A program made the position numbers and the translations under genes. Below, in pieces: positions 1-5,734 of a stretch of DNA of 7,721 nucleotides. The stretch is from contig JAUMTV010000029.1 in assembly GCA_030531025.1 (NCBI GenBank), positions 1 to 7,721 on the forward strand, given 5' to 3'. Position 1 is the stretch's first letter, and every line of letters begins with the position of its first letter. Source of the DNA: Turicibacter sp. GTDB lineage: Bacteria > Bacillota > Bacilli > MOL361 > Turicibacteraceae. The notes under the pieces were generated by a model that saw only the letters and a list, made by a program, of their open reading frames with translations, searched no databases and was not told where the DNA came from.

Positions 1-1542
1 TGTCCAGTCCTCACAGTTCCAAATATCTGTTACAACATCCTTATAGAACTCAGGCTCATGGCAAACAAGTAATATACTTCCCTTATATTCCTTTAAAGCT
101 CTCTTAAGCTCATCCTTAGCTTCAACATCTAAATGGTTAGTAGGCTCGTCTAGGATTAAGATATTTGTTTCTTCATTAATAAGCTTACATAATCTAACCT
201 TAGCTTGCTCTCCTCCACTTAATACACATACCTTACTTTCAATATGCTTAGTTGTTAAACCACATTTAGCAAGAGCTGATCTTACTTCATATTGAGTCTT
301 AGAAGGGAACTTTTCCCAAACCTCTTCAATACAAGTATTATAATTAGCTTCCTTAATTTCTTGCTCAAAATAACCAATTTGTTGATATTCACCTAAACTA
401 ACTTCTCCACCTAATGAAGGAATTAATCCCATTAAACTCTTAAGAAGTGTAGTCTTACCAAGACCATTAGCTCCAACTAAAGCAATCTTTTGTCCTCTTT
501 CCATATAAAGATTAAGTGGCTTAGTTAATGGCTCATTATATCCTATTACTAAATCCTTAGTTTCAAATATAACCTTACCTGAAGTTCTTCCCTTTAAGAA
601 ATTAAACTCTGGCTTTGGTTTTTCTGCAGCAAGTTCAATCATTTCCATCTTATCTAGCTTCTTTTGTCTAGCTTTAGCCATACCACTAGTTGCAACTCTT
701 GCTTTATTTCTAGCAACGAAATCTTTAAGTTGAGCAACTTCTTGTTGTTGTCTTTCATATGCAGCTTCTAATTGAGCCTTATTAGCTTCATAGATTCTTT
801 GGAACTCATAATAATCTCCAACATATCTAGTAAGCTTTTTATTTTCCACATGATAAATTAAGTTAATAACTGAGTTTAAGAATGGAATATCATGTGAAAT
901 TAAAATAAATGCATTTTCATAAGCTTGTAAAAATCTCTTTAACCATTCAATATGAGCTTCATCTAAGTAGTTAGTAGGCTCGTCTAATAAAAGAATATCA
1001 GGATTTTCAAGTAAAAGCTTACCTAATAATACCTTAGTTCTTTGACCACCACTTAGTTCAGTAACATCTCTATCTAAACCTACATCTAAAAGACCTAGCC
1101 CCTTAGCAACTTCTTCAGCCTTAGCATCTATAACATAAAATCCATTATTATCTAACATATCTTGAATAACAGCTGTTCTTTCTAAAGCTTTATTCATTTC
1201 ATCTTCATCCATTTCGCCCATTCTTCCATAAAGCTCATTCATCTCAGCTTCCATGTCAAACAGATACTTAAATGCACTTCTAAGTACATCTCTTATAGTT
1301 AATCCCTTTTCAAGTTCAGCATGTTGATCCATATAACCAACTCTAACTTTATTACTCCAAATAACCTTTCCTTCATCAGGCATTAACTTACTTGTTATTA
1401 TATTCATAAATGTAGATTTACCTTCACCATTAGCTCCAATTAACCCTACATGTTCTCCCTTAAGTAATCTAAATGATACATCTTCAAATATTGCTCTATC
1501 ACCAAATCCATGGCTTATATTTTTAACTGTTAAAACGCTCAT
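1..1542 (-). CDS. ABC-F family ATPase (duplicated ABC domains), C-terminus cut by window edge
   Basis: Soluble ABC-F protein with two ATPase domains in one chain and no membrane segments; the family acts on ribosomes in translation, sometimes giving antibiotic protection. I translated 514 codons down to base 1 with no stop. Domain 1 has Walker A GANGEGKST (36-44), signature LSGGQ (163-167), Walker B LLLDEP with Glu188, and switch His217. Domain 2 has Walker A GANGLGKTT (357-365), LSGGE (441-445), LILDEP with Glu466, and His495. The insert between Walker A and signature in domain 1 resembles the ABC-F arm. The linker (about 243-315) is charged and helical but short, without the long extension typical of ribosome-protection resistance factors. 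That makes a housekeeping role like YbiT/YkpA more likely, though resistance is not excluded. The start is set by GGAGG (1549-1553), 6 nt from ATG. Compared with relatives I remember, only a few residues are missing. Confidence 0.93.
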   Translation of the reverse strand, partial: MSVLTVKNISHGFGDRAIFEDVSFRLLKGEHVGLIGANGEGKSTFMNIITSKLMPDEGKVIWSNKVRVGYMDQHAELEKGLTIRDVLRSAFKYLFDMEAEMNELYGRMGEMDEDEMNKALERTAVIQDMLDNNGFYVIDAKAEEVAKGLGLLDVGLDRDVTELSGGQRTKVLLGKLLLENPDILLLDEPTNYLDEAHIEWLKRFLQAYENAFILISHDIPFLNSVINLIYHVENKKLTRYVGDYYEFQRIYEANKAQLEAAYERQQQEVAQLKDFVARNKARVATSGMAKARQKKLDKMEMIELAAEKPKPEFNFLKGRTSGKVIFETKDLVIGYNEPLTKPLNLYMERGQKIALVGANGLGKTTLLKSLMGLIPSLGGEVSLGEYQQIGYFEQEIKEANYNTCIEEVWEKFPSKTQYEVRSALAKCGLTTKHIESKVCVLSGGEQAKVRLCKLINEETNILILDEPTNHLDVEAKDELKRALKEYKGSILLVCHEPEFYKDVVTDIWNCEDWT

Positions 1543-1562
1543 TATTATCCTCCGTTAGCAAA

Positions 1563-1596
1563 AAATAAGGAGTGATTAATACATCACACCTTATTT
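1563..1596 (-). terminator. Hairpin with T-run directly upstream of the ABC-F ribosome binding site
   Basis: Inverted repeat with 14-nt arms (1563-1576 and 1583-1596), one mismatch and a 6-nt loop. Read on the minus strand, the stem is followed by six T's, so it has the form of an intrinsic terminator for the preceding minus-strand gene. It ends only about 8 bases before the ABC-F Shine-Dalgarno, so it could also act as a leader attenuator or as a 5'-end hairpin of the ABC-F mRNA. The sequence does not decide between these. Confidence 0.6.
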
Positions 1597-1602
1597 ATTA
1601 TA
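1597..1602 (-). promoter_or_regulatory. Possible -10 box (TATAAT) for the ABC-F gene
   Basis: A perfect TATAAT on the minus strand lies immediately upstream of the 1563-1596 hairpin. No acceptable -35 sits 16-18 nt away; a TTGACT is present, but only 10 nt upstream. If used, transcription would begin about base 1590, inside the hairpin. In DNA this AT-rich it may be chance. Confidence 0.25.
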
Positions 1603-1621
1603 CATTAATTTAAGTCAAAAT

Positions 1622-1643
1622 AAATAGAAATTTGTTTCTATTT
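1622..1643 (-). terminator. AT-rich 9-bp hairpin directly after the stop codon of the 1644-2201 gene
   Basis: Perfect 9-bp arms (AAATAGAAA at 1622-1630 and its complement at 1635-1643) with a 4-nt loop, starting at the base after the stop codon. The stem has one G/C pair per arm and the following T-run (ATTTTG) is short. It would be a weak terminator alone and may work together with the hairpin at 1563-1596. Confidence 0.4.
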
Positions 1644-2201
1644 TTAGTAATCATATTCCTTTACATTTTCACAAATCGAAATCTTAAGTAAATCATTTTC
1701 TACTGTCTTTTTATATGAACATAAAAACTCATTTAACTCGTTATCTGTAAGATCAATTGATCCCTGACTTTTTAAAATAACATTATTGGCATCTAATAAA
1801 ATAGTAAGATTATTCTTGTCATTATTTATACTATATTCAGTTGCACCTTTAACTTTAAGTCTGCTTTTATACTTTTCTTGAAAACTTAGAGTTCTACGCG
1901 CTTTTTCATAATCTGCTGGATTTGTTGATATATTTTCTAACCCTAATGACTTTAATTGCTCTTCAAATCCTGAAGCATCTATTCCATATCTCTCCATAAG
2001 CTTTGTCTGCATCTTTAAAAATTTATCTGGAGAAAGGTTATTTTTCTCCATATATTCACCTAACTCTTTAGAAAACTCAGACATATTTATCTTGCCTTCA
2101 GCCATCTTATAATATAAAGAATAAATATATGATTCAAATTGATCTACATCTTTATCATTAACTCTATTTTTAAGCTCATTAAAGTCAATTATTTTATCCA
2201 T
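1644..2201 (-). CDS. Conserved clostridial protein of unknown function, DUF3867-like
   Basis: A 185-aa soluble, highly charged protein with no signal peptide, membrane segment or cysteine cluster; I do not know its function. The N-terminal opening MDKIIDFNELKNRV and the following acidic helical stretch resemble the clostridial family I remember as DUF3867. That assignment is from memory and not checked. The first two thirds look alpha-helical; the last third has short beta-like stretches (around NNLTILLDANNVIL). The reading frame is open seven codons further upstream to an ATG at 2222, but that ATG lies just before the ribosome binding site itself. AGGAGG at 2209-2214, 7 nt before the ATG at 2201, fixes the start. 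It lies 91 bp downstream of the PotD-like gene with no clear terminator between, so read-through is possible, although a local promoter candidate exists. Confidence 0.85.
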   Translation of the reverse strand: MDKIIDFNELKNRVNDKDVDQFESYIYSLYYKMAEGKINMSEFSKELGEYMEKNNLSPDKFLKMQTKLMERYGIDASGFEEQLKSLGLENISTNPADYEKARRTLSFQEKYKSRLKVKGATEYSINNDKNNLTILLDANNVILKSQGSIDLTDNELNEFLCSYKKTVENDLLKISICENVKEYDY

Positions 2202-2208
2202 ATTCTCT

Positions 2209-2214
2209 CCTCCT
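2209..2214 (-). promoter_or_regulatory. Shine-Dalgarno AGGAGG that sets the start at 2201
   Basis: A perfect AGGAGG on the minus strand, 7 nt from the ATG at 2201. The longer reading frame from 2222 would encode this site as protein and has no ribosome binding site of its own that I can see, so the shorter start is preferred. Confidence 0.8.
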
Positions 2215-2230
2215 AAGCTCATCCTTTTAT

Positions 2231-2278
2231 AAGTATTATATACTAAAACTTCTAATTTTTCTACTAAAGTATTATATA
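2231..2278. repeat. 12-bp direct repeat AAGTATTATATA, two copies 36 bp apart
   Basis: Identical 12-mers at 2231-2242 and 2267-2278 in the gap between the PotD-like gene and the 1644-2201 gene. Each carries TATAAT on the minus strand, but only the copy nearer the gene has a fair -35. It could be a duplicated promoter, a binding-site pair or chance in AT-rich DNA. Confidence 0.45.
2235..2263 (-). promoter_or_regulatory. Candidate sigma-A promoter for the 1644-2201 gene
   Basis: On the minus strand TAGAAA (2258-2263, 4 of 6 matches) is followed after 17 nt by a perfect TATAAT (2235-2240). The predicted transcript would start near 2228 with a leader of about 27 nt. The surrounding AT richness lowers its value. 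Confidence 0.4.
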
Positions 2279-2292
2279 GAACTGTTACGTTT

Positions 2293-3348
2293 TTACCCTT
2301 TAATTTTCATCCAAATATCCTCATATAATCTTAAGTTATCTTCATCTAAGTACTTATACCCTTCACACTTATCTAATATTTCTTTAGGCATATATGCATT
2401 TTCATTATTTCTAACTTCAGAAGGCTGTTCTTCAATAGCTTGCTTTTGTGGTGTAGTATAACCTATTTCATCAGCCGTTCTAAATGCTATATCCTTATCA
2501 CTCATAAAGTTTATAAATTTTTCAGCACCACTAACATTTTGAGCATCCTTAGGAATTGCCCAAGAATCTAACCAATAATCTGCACCTTCTTCCGGTATAA
2601 CATATTTAAATTTACTATCTTCTGCCTCTAAGTTTAATCCTTCTCCAGACCAAATCATAGCAATTTTCTTTTCTCCAGATCTCATTAAATCTAGTACCTC
2701 ATCTGCTCCATAAACTGGATTTACTTCTTCCTTTTGTTTAATTAGCAGATTCTTAGCTTCTTCTAATTCATTTTGATCAATTGAATTTAATGAATATCCT
2801 AAAGTTTTTAAAGCTACTCCTATTGTATCTCTCATATTGTCAAACATGAAGACTTCGTTTTTGTATTTTGTATCAAATAAACTTTCCCAACTATCTATAT
2901 CTTCATCAACAGTTTCTGTATTATATATTAATCCAATTGTTCCATTCATATAAGGTACTGTATAATCATTATTAGGATCATATGGTTTACCCATATCTCC
3001 TTCATTCATATTTACTATATTAGGAATATTATCCTTATTTATATTTTGAAGCATGTCCTCTTTTATCATTTTTTCAGCCATGTCATCTGAAACTAATATA
3101 ACATCATACTTAACTTTACCACTTGCAACTTCCTGATACATATAATGCATGTCATCAAATGTCTTTTCATTTACTTTTATTCCAGTTTCCTTTTCGAACT
3201 CTTCATAAACACCTTCTGCAGCATTAGCTCCATAATTTAATATATTTATCTCTTCCTTTTTTTCTGATGAGCTACATCCAACAAGCCCATTAATAATAAA
3301 TAAGGTTGACATTATTAAAGTTAATAACCTTACTTTATTTTTCTTCAT
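2293..3348 (-). CDS. PotD-like periplasmic-type substrate-binding lipoprotein (polyamine transporter family), orphan
   Basis: A 351-aa extracellular solute-binding lipoprotein. It has a Lys/Arg N-terminus, a hydrophobic segment (about 8-23) and the lipobox LVGC with Cys25 as the lipid anchor. Over the rest it follows PotD closely: FEKETGIKV (51-59), KPYDPNNDYTVPY (121-133), MIWSGE (231-236), YWLDSWAIP (258-266) and IGYTTP (295-300). Trp233, Trp259 and Asp261 match E. coli PotD ligand residues Trp229, Trp255 and Asp257. The first strand differs: PotD has a Asn-Trp-x-x-Tyr ligand motif, whereas this protein reads NYGANAAEGV (38-47), so the substrate may not be spermidine or putrescine. No potABC ATPase or permease genes lie beside it; it must borrow a transporter from elsewhere or act as a sensor lipoprotein. 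AAGGAGA about 8 nt upstream supports the start. Confidence 0.88.
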   Translation of the reverse strand: MKKNKVRLLTLIMSTLFIINGLVGCSSSEKKEEINILNYGANAAEGVYEEFEKETGIKVNEKTFDDMHYMYQEVASGKVKYDVILVSDDMAEKMIKEDMLQNINKDNIPNIVNMNEGDMGKPYDPNNDYTVPYMNGTIGLIYNTETVDEDIDSWESLFDTKYKNEVFMFDNMRDTIGVALKTLGYSLNSIDQNELEEAKNLLIKQKEEVNPVYGADEVLDLMRSGEKKIAMIWSGEGLNLEAEDSKFKYVIPEEGADYWLDSWAIPKDAQNVSGAEKFINFMSDKDIAFRTADEIGYTTPQKQAIEEQPSEVRNNENAYMPKEILDKCEGYKYLDEDNLRLYEDIWMKIKG

Positions 3349-3383
3349 ATGTTAAATCTCCTTCCATTTTATATTTTTAAATG

Positions 3384-3413
3384 TAGTAATATAGTAATAT
3401 TTTTAGTAGTAAT
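3384..3413. repeat. Three copies of TAGTAAT in the leader of the PotD-like gene
   Basis: The heptamer occurs at 3384-3390, 3392-3398 and 3407-3413, with starts 8 and 15 bp apart. It lies between the candidate promoter and the Shine-Dalgarno of the PotD-like gene. It could be a protein-binding cluster, but low-complexity drift is also likely. Confidence 0.4.
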
Positions 3414-3424
3414 TCTATTCTACA

Positions 3425-3452
3425 AATATATAATTTACTATATTTTGAGCAA
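3425..3452 (-). promoter_or_regulatory. Candidate promoter of the PotD-like gene
   Basis: On the minus strand TTGCTC (3447-3452, 3 of 6) is followed after 16 nt by TATATT (3425-3430, 5 of 6). Transcription would start near 3418, giving a leader of about 70 nt that carries the three TAGTAAT heptamers. It sits just after the ridA terminator, a suitable place for a new transcription unit. Confidence 0.35.
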
Positions 3453-3480
3453 ATAAAAAAGCCTTTCCGGCTTTTTTATT
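3452..3480 (-). terminator. Intrinsic terminator after ridA
   Basis: Perfect 12-bp stem (3452-3463 with 3469-3480) with a 5-nt loop. It has a GCC/GGC core flanked by six A's and six T's, so it is symmetrical and could work in both directions. Its position 22 bp past the ridA stop codon makes ridA the gene it terminates. Confidence 0.85.
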
Positions 3481-3501
3481 AATAATTATTATTTTTTAAT
3501 A

Positions 3502-3879
3502 TTATTTAGTAGCTATAGCTTCTATTTCTATAACTGCATCCTTAGGTAATTTTGCCACTTGAACACAACTTCTTGCTGGTGGGTTTTCTGTGAAATATGT
3601 TCCATAAATTTCATTAACTATAGCAAAATCATTTAAATCTTTTAAGAAAATACTTGTCTTAACTACCTTTTCTAAAGATGTTCCTGCAGCTTCTAAAATT
3701 GCCTTAACATTTTCCATTGATTGTTTAGTAGCAACCTTTATATCTGTTTCCATAACTCCAGTAGCAGGATTTATTGGAATTTGTCCAGATGTATAAACAA
3801 AATCTCCAACTATAATTCCTTGTGAATATGGTCCTATTGCCCCTGGTGCATTTTTAGTGTTAATAACTTCTCTTTTCAT
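3502..3879 (-). CDS. ridA: RidA family enamine/imine deaminase
   Basis: A 125-aa cytoplasmic protein of the RidA (YjgF/YER057c/UK114) family, which forms trimers. It hydrolyses reactive enamine/imine products of PLP enzymes, such as 2-aminoacrylate from serine or threonine dehydratase, to ketoacids and ammonia. Family landmarks are all present: GPYSQG (16-21), TSGQIP (30-35), [10 protein letters not shown] (99-108) with the substrate-carboxylate arginine Arg103 and Cys105, and the C-terminal IEIEAIA (117-123) with Glu118/Glu120. The length is normal for the family. The start is supported by AGGAGGT a few bases upstream. It is a single-gene transcript ending in the 3452-3480 terminator and divergent from ilvE. 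The arginine-containing motif argues for the true RidA subgroup and not the Rid1-7 relatives that lack it. Confidence 0.95.
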   Translation of the reverse strand: MKREVINTKNAPGAIGPYSQGIIVGDFVYTSGQIPINPATGVMETDIKVATKQSMENVKAILEAAGTSLEKVVKTSIFLKDLNDFAIVNEIYGTYFTENPPARSCVQVAKLPKDAVIEIEAIATK

Positions 3880-3932
3880 TTTTTACCTCCTAAAAATAAA
3901 TATAATATCCAATATTTTACCATTTAATAAAT

Positions 3933-3961
3933 ATTATACTATACCTTGGAATTTTTTTGTA
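3933..3961 (-). promoter_or_regulatory. Candidate ridA promoter
   Basis: A perfect TATAAT at 3933-3938 on the minus strand, with a weak TACAAA (3 of 6) 17 nt upstream at 3956-3961. The expected start is near 3926, leaving a leader of about 47 nt. Its -35 region overlaps that of the candidate ilvE promoter on the other strand, so the two could compete. Confidence 0.4.
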
Positions 3962-3985
3962 CCTTGTATATTTTTTTGTTATATT
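3957..3985 (+). promoter_or_regulatory. Candidate ilvE promoter with a long leader
   Basis: TTGTAC (3957-3962, 3 of 6), a 17-nt spacer and TATATT (3980-3985, 5 of 6). It would give a leader of about 180 nt. That leader lacks the conserved T-box sequence and any strong terminator hairpin, so I see no T-box control. The rest of the 291-bp gap between ridA and ilvE holds only AT-rich sequence, a weak CodY-like site and small dyads (for example TAAGCT/AGCTTA at 4044-4064). Confidence 0.35.
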
Positions 3986-4051
3986 TTTCATTTTTCTTAT
4001 TTAAGATTCTTCTTATTAGTGGTAAAATTAATAATTAAGAAACTAAGCTTA

Positions 4052-4066
4052 AATTTTCAGCTTACA
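4052..4066 (+). promoter_or_regulatory. Weak CodY-like site upstream of ilvE
   Basis: The sequence begins AATTTTCAG, matching the first nine positions of the CodY consensus AATTTTCWGAAAATT, but only one of the last six positions matches (10 of 15 overall). CodY control of branched-chain amino acid genes is well known in Firmicutes, which makes the site worth naming. On sequence alone it is weak. Confidence 0.25.
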
Positions 4067-4170
4067 TATTAAAGATTTATTATTAACTATATCATAAGTA
4101 TATTTTGGAATGAAGCTAATTTTAAGTCTTAATTTCAAATATTATTTTTAAATTTAAAGGGGCGATTTGA

Positions 4171-5196
4171 ATGACTAAAAAAGTAAACATCGATTGGAAT
4201 AACTTGGGGTTTAGTTACATTAAAACCGATTTTCGTTATATCTCTACTTGGAAAAATGGAGGTTGGGATGAAGGACACTTAACTGAAGACAATATGCTTA
4301 GCATAAGCGAAGCTTCTTGTGCTCTCCACTATGGTCAACAATGCTTTGAAGGCTTAAAAGCTTACAGAACTAAAAATGGAGATATTCAACTTTTTAGACC
4401 TAATAGAAATGCTTCAAGACTTAATGATAGTCTTAATAAGCTACTTATGCCTGAAATTCCTGAAGAAAAATTTATAGATGCTTGTATGCAAGTTGTTAAA
4501 GCAAATGAACATTATGTACCTCCTTATGGTACAGGTGGTACTTTATATTTAAGACCATTTGTTATTGGAGTTGGTGATAATATTGGTGTTAAACCTGCAC
4601 CAGAATATATATTCTGTGTATTCTGTTTACCTGTTGGAGCATACTTTAAGGGTGGAATGACACCTTGTAATTTCATGATTGCAGATTATGATAGAGCTGC
4701 TCCTCATGGAACTGGTGGTCAAAAAGTTGGTGGTAACTATGCAGCTTCAATGCAACCACATAAAATAGCTGCTGATAGGGGCTTTGCTGATTGTATATAC
4801 TTAGATCCAGCTACTAGAACATGTATTGAAGAGGTAGGTGCTGCAAACTTCTTTGGAATTACAAAAAACAATGAATTCGTTACTCCTAAGTCACCATCAG
4901 TATTACCAAGTATAACTAAATATTCATTAATGGAAATTGCAGAAAAATACTTAAATATGCCTGTATATGAAAGAAAGGTTCCAATAGATTCTCTTGATGA
5001 ATTTAAGGAGGCTGGTGCATGTGGTACTGCTGCTGTTATTACTCCTATTGGTGGTATAGAATACAAAGAAAAACTTCATGTATTCTATAGTGAAACAGAA
5101 GTTGGACCAATCACTAAAGAACTTTATAGAATTCTTTGTGGAATTCAATTTGGAGATATTGAAGGTCCTGAAGGATGGATTTATAAAGTTAAATAA
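4171..5196 (+). CDS. ilvE: Branched-chain amino acid aminotransferase (class IV PLP enzyme)
   Basis: A 341-aa cytoplasmic aminotransferase that interconverts leucine, isoleucine and valine with their 2-ketoacids, using glutamate/2-oxoglutarate. It is of the longer BCAT type found in Bacillus and eukaryotes. Motifs in order: [13 protein letters not shown] (54-66), [12 protein letters not shown] (74-85), LYLRPF (125-130), and [12 protein letters not shown] (182-193) with Lys185 as the likely PLP Schiff-base lysine. Then come [11 protein letters not shown] (218-228), with the PLP-ring glutamate, and [13 protein letters not shown] (281-293), with the phosphate-binding Gly-Thr. All active-site elements are intact and the length is normal. 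AAAGGGG lies 8 nt before the ATG. It is a single-gene transcript ending at the 5228-5271 hairpin and diverges from ridA. It could work in biosynthesis or in amino acid fermentation (Ehrlich or Stickland type); with no ilv or leu genes beside it, the context does not say which. Confidence 0.96.
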   Translation: MTKKVNIDWNNLGFSYIKTDFRYISTWKNGGWDEGHLTEDNMLSISEASCALHYGQQCFEGLKAYRTKNGDIQLFRPNRNASRLNDSLNKLLMPEIPEEKFIDACMQVVKANEHYVPPYGTGGTLYLRPFVIGVGDNIGVKPAPEYIFCVFCLPVGAYFKGGMTPCNFMIADYDRAAPHGTGGQKVGGNYAASMQPHKIAADRGFADCIYLDPATRTCIEEVGAANFFGITKNNEFVTPKSPSVLPSITKYSLMEIAEKYLNMPVYERKVPIDSLDEFKEAGACGTAAVITPIGGIEYKEKLHVFYSETEVGPITKELYRILCGIQFGDIEGPEGWIYKVK

Positions 5197-5227
5197 TTAA
5201 GTTTTAAATGGATATTTTCTAAGTAAT

Positions 5228-5271
5228 AAAATAAGGTAGATGTATAAACTATTATACTTCTACCTTATTTT
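5228..5271. terminator. Strong hairpin terminator between convergent ilvE and the iron-sulfur operon
   Basis: A 13-bp perfect outer stem (5228-5240 with 5259-5271), one mismatch, then five more pairs (5242-5246 with 5253-5257) around a 6-nt loop. It is 31 bp past the ilvE stop and 16 bp past the stop of the converging minus-strand operon, so it probably ends both transcripts. The T-run is better on the plus strand (TTATTTT). Confidence 0.8.
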
Positions 5272-5287
5272 AAACCTAATTTTTAAT

Positions 5288-5461
5288 TTATTTATTATTT
5301 TCAATTAATAATTCGATGTTACACTTACATCTTCCACCACGGCATCCACCAGCACCAGCACCAGTTTCTTCTTTAACTTCTTCAAAAGAAGTTGCTCCAT
5401 TTTTTACCGCTTCAATAATTTGCTCTTCTGTTATTCCTCTACATAAACATACTTTTGACAT
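5288..5461 (-). CDS. 57-aa BFD-like (2Fe-2S)-binding protein
   Basis: A complete small gene read directly from the minus strand: ATG at 5461, TAA at 5288-5290. The protein opens MSKVCLCRGITEEQIIEAV, and a Cys-rich segment GAGGCRGGRCKC lies near the C-terminus. Cysteines are at 5, 7, 40, 45 and 47. The Cys-x-Cys near the start, a helix-turn-helix-like middle (TEEQIIEAVKNGATSFEEV) and later cysteines are the layout of bacterioferritin-associated-ferredoxin-like 2Fe-2S domains, which often stand alone in clostridia. The likely ligands are Cys5, Cys7, Cys40 and Cys45; Cys47 is an extra. The role is probably electron transfer or iron-sulfur handling, but the partner is unknown. TCTCCTTT (AAAGGAGA on the coding strand, 5469-5476) lies 7 nt before the start. 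The gene begins 36 bp after the ferredoxin stop on the same strand with no terminator between, so the two share a transcript. Confidence 0.87.
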   Translation of the reverse strand: MSKVCLCRGITEEQIIEAVKNGATSFEEVKEETGAGAGGCRGGRCKCNIELLIENNK

Positions 5462-5497
5462 AACTTTATCTCCTTTACTTTTAATCTTTTATATTAA

Positions 5498-5683
5498 TTA
5501 TTCTTCTATAGAAATAGCTTGTACAGGACATCCATCACAAGCTTCTCTTGCAGCATCCTCAAATTCTCCTGCAACTTCTTCAGTTGCAACTGCAACTCCT
5601 GTATCAAGTGAAAATACGTCTGGACATACTCCTTCACATAATCCACAGCTTATACATACATTTTCATCAACAAATGCTTTCAT
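5498..5683 (-). CDS. Small 4Fe-4S ferredoxin
   Basis: A 61-aa acidic cytoplasmic electron carrier. The first motif CISCGLCEGVCP gives Cys10, Cys13, Cys16 and Cys20. The second half has only CDGCP (Cys49, Cys52). That pattern fits single-cluster ferredoxins of the Thermotoga type, where the three cysteines of CxxCxxC plus the late Cys-Pro (Cys52) bind one 4Fe-4S cluster, while Cys20 and Cys49 are left as a possible disulfide or vestige of a second site. It is therefore not the classic 2[4Fe-4S] clostridial ferredoxin. GGAGG lies about 10 nt before the ATG, a slightly long spacing. It is the first gene of a two-gene operon with the BFD-like protein and is read from the window's best promoter. 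Confidence 0.95.
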   Translation of the reverse strand: MKAFVDENVCISCGLCEGVCPDVFSLDTGVAVATEEVAGEFEDAAREACDGCPVQAISIEE

Positions 5684-5719
5684 ATTATCTTATCCTCCGT
5701 TTAAAATTATATTATTCTT

Positions 5720-5734
5720 CCATAACTATTATCT
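5720..5734 (-). promoter_or_regulatory. Imperfect dyad over the ferredoxin -10 box, weakly Fur-like
   Basis: The minus strand reads AGATAATAGTTATGG, which matches the Bacillus Fur 7-1-7 box TGATAATnATTATCA at 10 of 14 defined positions. It covers the -10 box and start point, where a repressor would block transcription. Iron control of a ferredoxin operon is plausible, but AT-rich promoters give such matches easily. Confidence 0.25.

Noticed and set aside
1..1542. ABC-F as a clear antibiotic-resistance gene
   Set aside because: The linker between the two ATPase domains is short and lacks the long extension of known ribosome-protection ABC-F proteins; a housekeeping factor is the safer reading.
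2202..2222. Seven-codon N-terminal extension of the 1644-2201 gene
   Set aside because: These codons include the perfect AGGAGG that serves the ATG at 2201, so they are leader and not coding sequence.
3857..4072. Plus-strand open frame of 71 codons in the ridA-ilvE gap
   Set aside because: It starts inside ridA on the opposite strand, is made of Phe, Leu, Ile and Tyr from T-rich DNA, and has no convincing Shine-Dalgarno. It covers both candidate promoters.
3986..4170. T-box leader for ilvE
   Set aside because: I looked for the conserved T-box sequence and a terminator/antiterminator pair and found neither.
4737..5148. Two minus-strand open frames inside ilvE
   Set aside because: Both are antisense shadows of an intact, highly conserved enzyme and have no family resemblance.
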